DNA of 10,868 nt from JBGPJM01 sp041485385 (GTDB lineage: Bacteria; Planctomycetota; Phycisphaerae; Phycisphaerales; UBA1924). The stretch spans positions 1 through 10,868 of the forward strand of contig JBGPJM010000174.1 in NCBI GenBank assembly GCA_041485385.1, given 5' to 3'. Of this stretch, positions 6,206-10,868 are shown piece after piece (within the stretch, counting starts at the first letter, position 1; each line of letters opens with the position of its first letter). The notes beneath the pieces are model-generated. The model saw only the letters and a program-made list of their open reading frames with translations. It was not told the DNA's origin and searched no databases. The position numbers and the translations under genes were made by a program.

Positions 6206-7411
6206 ATGTCCAAGCTCGACCGTTTCGTGAAGCCCGCCGCCACCGGCCTCTTCCTGTTCGCCGCGATGCTCGCGCTGCTCCAGGGATGCGTCATCCACGT
6301 AGACGGCGGCCACGAGGACGCGGCCTGGAGCAGCTACCGCGCAGCTCGCAACGCCCTCGAGCTCGTTGTGACGCTCTCGCCGACCGACGCGCCGGTGAAG
6401 CCGGGGGATGGCGCTCAGCCGGTCGGAACCTGGACCGGTACTGGGAACTGGGCCGCGGCGGGCGACGGCTCCGAGCGCTGGGTGTCCCTTGAGACCCGGC
6501 GCGCGACCTCCGACGGGCGCGTCCGCACGGTTCTCGTCGTGTCCACCGAGGACCTCGTCGGTCTGCCACAGTCCGACGACGGCCCCGGACCCCAGGCCCT
6601 GCGCTACAGGATCTCCCGCGAGGCAGGCACGTTGGCCTTTGAGGGCGAACGCCGCGCCCGGCGCGCCACCGGCGATGTCCGCCTCGAGCCCGACGCCTCG
6701 TTCCTTGCCGATCTCCGCAGGCTCGTCGGCACCGACCCGACGGCATCCCAGCTCCTGTCGTTGATCACCGCCGACATCCGCGGGAGCTTCGTCCGTGACC
6801 TGGCCGAGCTCGGCTACACCCTCGGCCCGGAGGAGGTCGTCCGCCTCCGCAACAACGGCGTCACCGCGGGGTACCTCCGCGGGATCAAGGGCGCCGGCCA
6901 GCCCGTCCCCGTGGACGACGCCATCCGCATGCACAACAACGGTGTTAGCGCCGATGCCGCGCGGACCTTCCGCGAGGAAGCCGGGCGCCCGCTCTCCACC
7001 GACGATATCGTGCGCCTGCGCGCCCACGGCGTCACACCGGAGTTTGTCCGTGAACTCCGCTCCGACTCCGACGCCGAGATCACCGTGGACGACATCATCC
7101 GCCTGCGGAACAACGGCGTCACCGCCCGCTACGTCCGTGATGTCCGCGGGGCCGGCCCCAGCTTCTCCCCCGACGACATCGTGCGGCTCCGCAACAACGG
7201 CGTCAGCGCCGCGTTCGTCAAGGGGCTCAAGGATTCCGGGTACGACCTCCCCGCCGCCGAAATCGTCCGTCTCGTCCAGAGCGGCGTGCCCATAGACTAC
7301 ATCCGTGACCTGCGCCAGCCCGGCAAGCCCAACCTGGGCGTCGACGCGATCATCGAGGCCCGCAACCGCGGCCTGAGCGCCGAGTTCGTCAACAAGCTCC
7401 GCAAGGATTGA
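6206..7411 (+). CDS. Lipoprotein with about seven 28-29-residue tandem repeats
   Basis: The 401-residue product starts at ATG 6206, with a strong GGAGG at 6194-6198. It has a lipoprotein signal: basic start, hydrophobic 12-25, lipobox LLQGC with Cys28. Residues 29-180 form a putative beta-rich domain, with alternating strands at about 72-160 (VGTWTGTGNW, then ERWVSLETRR). From 211 to the end there are repeats with consensus DDIVRLRNNGVTaxYVRxLR and a Gly/Pro linker, beginning at about 211, 239, 268, 297, 325, 353 and 382. A worn copy lies at 183-210. Each unit looks like two short helices joined by a GV[ST] turn, so the whole should form a curved solenoid for binding partners. Similar ELxxHGVTPEFVREL-type repeats occur after M56/BlaR1-type peptidase domains in some soil bacteria (from memory), but no peptidase is present here. 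The protein is likely a periplasmic or outer-membrane scaffold. Partner and role are unknown. Confidence 0.85.
   Translation: MSKLDRFVKPAATGLFLFAAMLALLQGCVIHVDGGHEDAAWSSYRAARNALELVVTLSPTDAPVKPGDGAQPVGTWTGTGNWAAAGDGSERWVSLETRRATSDGRVRTVLVVSTEDLVGLPQSDDGPGPQALRYRISREAGTLAFEGERRARRATGDVRLEPDASFLADLRRLVGTDPTASQLLSLITADIRGSFVRDLAELGYTLGPEEVVRLRNNGVTAGYLRGIKGAGQPVPVDDAIRMHNNGVSADAARTFREEAGRPLSTDDIVRLRAHGVTPEFVRELRSDSDAEITVDDIIRLRNNGVTARYVRDVRGAGPSFSPDDIVRLRNNGVSAAFVKGLKDSGYDLPAAEIVRLVQSGVPIDYIRDLRQPGKPNLGVDAIIEARNRGLSAEFVNKLRKD
6836..7408 (+). repeat. Tandem coding repeats (about 84-87 bp units) in the lipoprotein gene
   Basis: Seven units encode the repeated two-helix motif. The best conserved DNA core, CGCAACAACGGCGTC or a one-base variant, recurs near 6847, 7106 and 7189. 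Units have drifted at silent positions, so the array is old and held by protein-level selection rather than by recent duplication. Confidence 0.8.
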
Positions 7412-7439
7412 TCCGGCCGTTCCGCTCCGGCCGATCAAT
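7407..7439 (+). promoter_or_regulatory. Intercistronic stem-loop between the two lipoprotein genes
   Basis: ATTGATC (7407-7413) pairs with GATCAAT (7433-7439), and GGCCG (7415-7419) with CGGCC (7428-7432). This gives a 12-bp stem with one bulged C at 7414 and an 8-base loop. The stop codon of the first gene (7409-7411) is in the stem. No T tract follows, and a Shine-Dalgarno sequence comes next, so it is probably an mRNA stability or processing element rather than a full terminator. Confidence 0.5.
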
Positions 7440-7459
7440 GCCGGAAAGGGAGGCCGGAC

Positions 7460-7993
7460 GTGAGCACAAGATCCGCCATCGGGCTCGCAGCCCTGTGCGT
7501 CGGCGCGGCGCTCCTCTCGGTCGTGGCTCTCGGCGTGGCCCTGTCCGGGTGCTCCCAGGGCAAGGACGAGGCACGCCGCCTTCAGGCCGTGAACACCAGG
7601 CTCGCCGAACAGAACCGCGACTTGGCCGCCCAGGTCGTCGCTTTGCGCAAGACCGCAGAAGATCTGGACAAGAGCGTCGCCGCGCAGTTCGACGCAGCGA
7701 GACGCGACTCCGAGAACCTCGCCTCGCGCCTCGCCGAGACGACCGACTTGGCCGCCCAGCGCCAGGAGCTGTACGAGCAGGCCGCCAAGGAGCTCGCCGA
7801 GGCCAGGAAACAGACCGCCCAGCTCACCGAGGCGCTCCGTGAGACCGTCGCCCAGGCCAACGCCGCGGCCGAGCAGGCCCGCGCCGAGATCGATGCGCTC
7901 AAGGCCAAGGTCGCCGATCTGACGGCGAGGCTCGACAAGGCGATCGAGAAGCTCGGCGACGAGGGCATCAAGCGGCTGCTCCCCCCGCCGTAG
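7460..7993 (+). CDS. Coiled-coil lipoprotein
   Basis: The product has 177 residues and starts at GTG 7460 behind a very strong ribosome-binding site (AAAGGGAGG at 7445-7453). A hydrophobic segment (6-28) leads to the lipobox LSGC with Cys31. From about 35 to 170 the sequence is almost wholly Ala, Glu, Lys, Arg, Gln and Leu in heptad spacing, with hardly any Gly or Pro, so it should form one long coiled coil of up to about 200 angstroms anchored by its lipid. The end is basic and then Pro-rich (IKRLLPPP). The plan recalls spacer lipoproteins such as Lpp, but it is longer and lacks the C-terminal Lys that links Lpp to peptidoglycan. It is 48 bases after the repeat lipoprotein and 23 before pgeF, which suggests cotranscription and an envelope role. 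No specific family is recognised. Confidence 0.85.
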   Translation: MSTRSAIGLAALCVGAALLSVVALGVALSGCSQGKDEARRLQAVNTRLAEQNRDLAAQVVALRKTAEDLDKSVAAQFDAARRDSENLASRLAETTDLAAQRQELYEQAAKELAEARKQTAQLTEALRETVAQANAAAEQARAEIDALKAKVADLTARLDKAIEKLGDEGIKRLLPPP

Positions 7994-8016
7994 CGCAAGT
8001 AGCCCCTGGACGCACG

Positions 8017-8874
8017 ATGCTCACCCGCCGCACGGCCGACAATGGCGTCGTCTTCTACGCCTCGCCGCTGCTGGAGGCGATCGGTGTCCCGCACGCGTTC
8101 ACCACCCGCCTCGGCGGCGTGAGCGATCCGGGCGACCCGTTCGGCACGCTCAACCTCGGGAATCCAAGCGGCCACGCCGTCCAGGACGACGCGCCGAACA
8201 TCCGCGAGAACTACCGGCTCGTGATCGACGGCGCGTGCCTCTCCGCCCCGTCCTTCCCGCGCGAACTCTGCCGTGTTCACCAGGTCCACGGCGCGGACAC
8301 CGTCATCCGTCGCCCCGGCGATTCGCACGATCCCCATGCCAGGGCCGATGCGCTCGTGACCGACGACCCGGCGCGCATCCTCTCCGTTCGCGTCGCCGAT
8401 TGCGTGCCGGTCATCGTCGCGACCGGCGACGGGTCCGCGGTCGCCGCCATCCATGCCGGGTGGCGGGGTGTCGCCTCGGGTATCGTGCGGACGGCCGCCG
8501 AAGCCCTCCGCGCGATCCTGCCAGGCCTGGCCGATCGGCGCCTCTTTGGCGCGATCGGCCCTTGTATCGGCGTCGACGCCTTCGAGGTCGGCCCAGAGGT
8601 GGTCGTGGCGATCGAGCAGGCCGGCGTGGAGGGCCTGTTTGGCGGCGCATCGCTCGGTCCGGTCATACGCCTGGACGGCGCGCCACCAAGGCCGCACGTG
8701 GACCTCCGCGAGGCCCTCCGGCTGCAGCTGCTCGCCCAGGGTCTCGCGCCTGAGCGCATCGATTCTACCGACCGATGCACGTTCCGGCACGCCGACGAGT
8801 TCTTTTCCCATCGCCGCGAGCGGGGCCTCACCGGGCGCATGGCGGCCTTCGTCTCGCCACGCCCCTCCGACTGA
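8017..8874 (+). CDS. pgeF: Peptidoglycan editing factor PgeF (YfiH / laccase-domain, DUF152 family)
   Basis: The family hydrolyses UDP-MurNAc carrying L-Ser in place of L-Ala, which keeps serine out of peptidoglycan; members have also been reported as polyphenol oxidases and as purine nucleoside enzymes. The 285 residues match the usual 240-280 plus a short N-terminus. Family hallmarks are HAFTTRLGGVS (26-36), HQVHG (88-92), VADCVPV (126-132), AIHAGWRG (144-151), GPCIG (181-185), DLR (229-231) and FFSHRRERGLTGRM (262-275). The metal-binding triad is His91, Cys129 and His146, all present, so the enzyme should be active in the cytoplasm. ATG 8017 has only a weak TGGA (8007-8010) in front, so translation may be coupled to the lipoprotein ending 23 bases upstream. 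The next gene starts 16 bases after its stop. Confidence 0.93.
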   Translation: MLTRRTADNGVVFYASPLLEAIGVPHAFTTRLGGVSDPGDPFGTLNLGNPSGHAVQDDAPNIRENYRLVIDGACLSAPSFPRELCRVHQVHGADTVIRRPGDSHDPHARADALVTDDPARILSVRVADCVPVIVATGDGSAVAAIHAGWRGVASGIVRTAAEALRAILPGLADRRLFGAIGPCIGVDAFEVGPEVVVAIEQAGVEGLFGGASLGPVIRLDGAPPRPHVDLREALRLQLLAQGLAPERIDSTDRCTFRHADEFFSHRRERGLTGRMAAFVSPRPSD

Positions 8875-8890
8875 GCCCCGCCCGCCAAGA

Positions 8891-9772
8891 ATGGGCATGC
8901 TCCCGCCACCCCTGAGCCTCTCGCTCCTTGAGTTGACGGTCACCGCTGGCGACGGGCGCCCCGACGTTCGTTCGTTGCTGACCTTCGCCGCGCACAGCGG
9001 CTTCCATGCAGTTCAGCTCAACGCCGCGTTCGCCGGGATCCGGCCGCGCGATCTGGATCGCTCGGCCCGCCGCGATCTGGCCGCGCTGCTCCGCCGTTCC
9101 GAGCTGGCCTGCTCAGGCCTGGATCTGTTCATCCCGCCCGGTCACTTCAAGGACCCTGTGCACGCCGACCGCGCCGTCAGCGCCGTGCTCGACGCGATCG
9201 AGCTCGCCGCGGATCTGGCCCGGCTGGCCTCCAGCGGCGTCGTCAGCCCCGGGGGAAGTGGGGGGGTCAGGGCAGGGGGTGGATCGGGAAGGGTCGTGTC
9301 GCTCATCCTGCCGGCGGAGACTCCCGCACTATCGCGCGAGGCGCTGGCCGAGCGCGCCGAGACCTGCGGCGTGCGTATCGCCGACCATGCCTGGCCGCCG
9401 GCCCCGGCCCAGGGCCCCATCGGCGTCGGCATCGACCCCGCGTTGCTCCTGCTCTGCGGCGAGGATCCTGTCGCGCAGGTTTCCCGCATCACCGCCGGTA
9501 TGCCCGCTGCGGCCGGAACGCAGGACACATCGGGCACGCACGTGCGCGACCGGCTGGTGTCGGCTCGCCTCTGCAATGCCTCCTCCACCGGCCGCGTGCT
9601 GCTCCATGACCGCGCCGGCCGGCTCGATCTGCTCGCCTACCTCATCGCGCTGGTCACCGCCGGATACCCGCGTGAGGTCGTGCTCGACCTCCGTGGCACC
9701 CCGGACCCGGCGACGGGAGCGCAGGCCGCCGCGGAGGCCTGGCTGAACGCCGCGCCGTCTCCGGGTTCGTAG
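8891..9772 (+). CDS. Sugar phosphate isomerase/epimerase-like TIM-barrel protein
   Basis: The product has 293 residues if it starts at ATG 8891; ATG 8897 is an alternative. The frame stays open back to 8453, but that part is a shadow of pgeF. The pattern is that of AP-endonuclease-2-type TIM barrels: a first strand with Glu14-Leu-Thr-Val, a strand GFHAVQLNAA (37-46), the helix region RPRDLDRSARRDLAALLRRS (51-70), a strand LACSGLDLFIPPGHF (72-86), VVSLILPAE (135-143), and a late strand REVVLDLRGT (261-270). Several metal ligands of true xylose-isomerase-like enzymes are hard to find, so it may be non-catalytic or divergent. Residues 115-134 are a Gly/Ser-rich insert coded by a G-tract cluster (see findings). 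It is the last gene of the operon, 16 bases after pgeF and convergent with yebC. Family is fairly likely; substrate is unknown. Confidence 0.75.
   Translation: MGMLPPPLSLSLLELTVTAGDGRPDVRSLLTFAAHSGFHAVQLNAAFAGIRPRDLDRSARRDLAALLRRSELACSGLDLFIPPGHFKDPVHADRAVSAVLDAIELAADLARLASSGVVSPGGSGGVRAGGGSGRVVSLILPAETPALSREALAERAETCGVRIADHAWPPAPAQGPIGVGIDPALLLLCGEDPVAQVSRITAGMPAAAGTQDTSGTHVRDRLVSARLCNASSTGRVLLHDRAGRLDLLAYLIALVTAGYPREVVLDLRGTPDPATGAQAAAEAWLNAAPSPGS
9251..9293 (+). other. G-tract cluster, potential G-quadruplex in coding sequence
   Basis: Runs of 5, 7, 3, 5, 3 and 3 G residues (9251-9255, 9260-9266, 9270-9272, 9275-9279, 9286-9288, 9291-9293) are separated by 2-6-base gaps on the sense strand. 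The pattern meets the usual four-tract quadruplex rule for DNA and for the mRNA. It encodes the Gly-rich insert of the TIM-barrel protein. Confidence 0.6.
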
Positions 9773-9793
9773 CCGCCAATGTTGGGTGACCCC

Positions 9794-10600
9794 TTACCCC
9801 ATTCCGGCCAGCTCATCGTCCGGAATCTCGAAGTTCGAGTACACCTTCTGGACGTCGTCGTTGTCCTCCAACGCCTCGACGAGCCTCAGCATCGTCCGGG
9901 CGTCGTCTCCCGAGACCAGGGCCGTAGTCGTCGGGATCATATCGAGCGCGGCATCGGAGATGATTGCGCCGCCGTCCTCCAGCGACTGCCTTACCGCCAG
10001 GAACTCCGTCGGCGTTGTCATGACGGTCCAGTCGCCCCCGACCTCGTCGGGCCCGACGACGTCCAGCGCGCCGGTGTTGATCGCCAGCTCCATCAGCCGG
10101 TCTTCATCGACCGCCTTCACCGCTGTCTTCGGCCCGCCGCGTCCGCCCTGCGGCTCGGGCGCCTTCCCGACCGACACCATGATCCGCCCCTTGGAGTCGA
10201 ACAGATAGGAGACGCACCCGCTGGTCCCGAGGTTACCGCGGTACTTGGAGAAAATCAGCCGGACATCGCCGGCCGTCCTTGTCCGGTTGTCCGTCAGGGC
10301 ATCGGCGATCACCGCCACCCCGCACGGACCGTACCCCTCGTACCGCACCGTCTCGAAGTTCTGCGTCCCCAGCAGGCCCGCCCCCTTCTTGATGGCCCGC
10401 TCGATCGTGTCCCGCGGCATATTGGCGTACCGCGCCTCATCGATCGCGTACCGCAGCGTCAGGTTGGCCTCCGCGTCCGGACCGCCGTTCTTCGCCGCCA
10501 CCATGATCGCCTTGGCGCACTTCGACCATGCCTTGCCCCGCTTGGCGTCCACCGCCGCCTTGCGGTGCTTGATGTTGTGCCACTTGCTGTGACCTGCCAT
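9794..10600 (-). CDS. yebC: YebC/PmpR-family DNA-binding regulator or translation factor
   Basis: The product has 268 residues; typical members are about 240-250. Members bind DNA (PmpR, YebC) and some, such as B. subtilis YeeI, have recently been tied to translation of proline stretches. The signature AGHSKWHNIKHRKAAVDAKRGK starts at residue 2. Others are NMPRDTIERAIKKG (60-73), VRYEGYGPCGVAVI (85-98), LTDNRTRTAGDVR (102-114), NLGTSGCVSYLF (123-134) and LEDNDDVQKVYSNF (244-257). The extra length comes from a Gly/Pro/Lys-rich loop at about 147-165. The start is set by this signature and by AGGAGAGGA at 10613-10605; an earlier in-frame start at 10621 would add seven residues and bury the ribosome-binding site. 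In many genomes yebC sits beside ruvC; here its upstream neighbour is the gene at 10625-10867. The many Pro-rich proteins of this genome would fit a role in Pro-stretch translation (inference). Confidence 0.95.
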   Translation of the reverse strand: MAGHSKWHNIKHRKAAVDAKRGKAWSKCAKAIMVAAKNGGPDAEANLTLRYAIDEARYANMPRDTIERAIKKGAGLLGTQNFETVRYEGYGPCGVAVIADALTDNRTRTAGDVRLIFSKYRGNLGTSGCVSYLFDSKGRIMVSVGKAPEPQGGRGGPKTAVKAVDEDRLMELAINTGALDVVGPDEVGGDWTVMTTPTEFLAVRQSLEDGGAIISDAALDMIPTTTALVSGDDARTMLRLVEALEDNDDVQKVYSNFEIPDDELAGMG

Positions 10601-10624
10601 GCCATCCTCTCCTGCTCGCAAGCC

Positions 10625-10867
10625 CTACTCGGTCGCGCCGCGCCGGGCCGCCCGGCCCGACGTCCCGGTATTCCCGTTCCGTGCCGGCTTCGTGCCGCCC
10701 TTCACCCCGCGCCCCGACGTCGCCCGCGCATCGCCCCCGCCCTCGGCGCCCTCCCCCTTCCGCGAGCCCTTCCCGCCCTTCGACCCCGACACGCCCCCGC
10801 GCCCCGCCTCGACCGCCGCCGCCCCCTCGTCCGCCGCCGACTGCAGGCGCAGGTAGGTCGGGACCAT
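10625..10867 (-). CDS. C-terminal part of an unknown protein with a Gly/Lys/Arg-rich tail (5' end outside or at window edge)
   Basis: This open frame runs from the right edge to a TAG at 10627-10625. At least 80 residues are visible. The first 20 look ordinary (VPTYLRLQSAADEGA, helical). The rest is a low-complexity tail of Gly, Ser, Lys, Arg and Ala with hardly any hydrophobic residue, probably disordered and able to bind nucleic acid. A Met codon lies at the very edge, but it may be internal. The gap to the yebC start is 24 bases and holds the yebC ribosome-binding site, so the two genes are probably cotranscribed. The opposite strand is also open (Pro-rich) but has no ribosome-binding site, so I regard it as a shadow. 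The family is not recognised. Confidence 0.5.
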   Translation of the reverse strand: MVPTYLRLQSAADEGAAAVEAGRGGVSGSKGGKGSRKGEGAEGGGDARATSGRGVKGGTKPARNGNTGTSGRAARRGATE

Positions 10868-10868
10868 C

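Noticed and set aside
6836..7408. Regular 84-87-bp repeats as a possible CRISPR array
   Set aside because: The repeats are coding, in frame, diverged at silent sites and have no unique spacers between identical repeats.
6035..7438. A 467-codon open frame on the minus strand opposite the repeat lipoprotein
   Set aside because: It is the antisense shadow of a high-GC gene. It has no recognisable domain, mirrors the repeat array, and would overlap the metF promoter; the plus-strand gene has a signal peptide and strong ribosome-binding site.
8453..8890. Upstream extension of the TIM-barrel frame into pgeF
   Set aside because: This part is an alternative frame of pgeF with shadow-like Arg/Ser/Pro composition. 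The barrel pattern begins only after 8891.
7582..8943. A 453-codon open frame on the minus strand across the coiled-coil lipoprotein and pgeF
   Set aside because: It covers two well-supported plus-strand genes and their gap, and its composition is Arg/Gly/Ala shadow coding.

Overview
The window is about 10.9 kb of high-GC bacterial chromosome carrying ten complete protein genes and one partial gene at each end. There is no sign of mobile elements, CRISPR arrays, tRNA or rRNA. The GC-rich third codon positions, isolated biosynthesis genes, a solitary DUF4340 protein and the mix of lipoproteins suggest a Planctomycetota-like organism, perhaps class Phycisphaerae. That assignment is an inference from style; no marker gene proves it.

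Layout. (a) 3-134: tail of an unknown + strand gene, closed by a strong intrinsic terminator at 172-204. (b) 324-2500: serA-like and serC, the first two steps of phosphorylated serine biosynthesis, on the + strand 59 bases apart. (c) 2587-4134, minus: a membrane-anchored DUF4340-like protein, convergent with serC. (d) 4198-4977, plus: a class I glutamine-amidotransferase-type hydrolase (peptidase C26), divergent from (c) across only 63 bases, with promoter-like boxes that imply leaderless mRNAs. (e) 4993-5955, minus: metF, methylenetetrahydrofolate reductase. Its promoter region has a perfect TATAAT abutted by a perfect 8-6-8 inverted repeat. (f) 6206-9772, plus: a probable four-gene operon of a lipoprotein with about seven 28-29-residue repeats, a coiled-coil lipoprotein, the peptidoglycan-editing factor PgeF, and a sugar-phosphate-isomerase-like TIM-barrel protein with a G-rich insert. 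(g) 9794-10600 and 10625-10867, minus: a YebC/PmpR-family regulator and, upstream of it, the low-complexity basic C-terminus of an unknown protein.

How the genes fit together. Serine made by SerA/SerC feeds one-carbon units into folate, which MetF reduces for methionine synthesis, so (b) and (e) are metabolically linked although separately transcribed. PgeF hydrolyses peptidoglycan precursors that wrongly carry L-serine, and it sits behind two outer-envelope lipoproteins, so operon (f) looks like an envelope-maintenance unit. The most novel items are the repeat lipoprotein and its operon, the metF operator candidate, and the G-quadruplex-like insert at 9251-9293. No complete undescribed defence or mobile system is visible.
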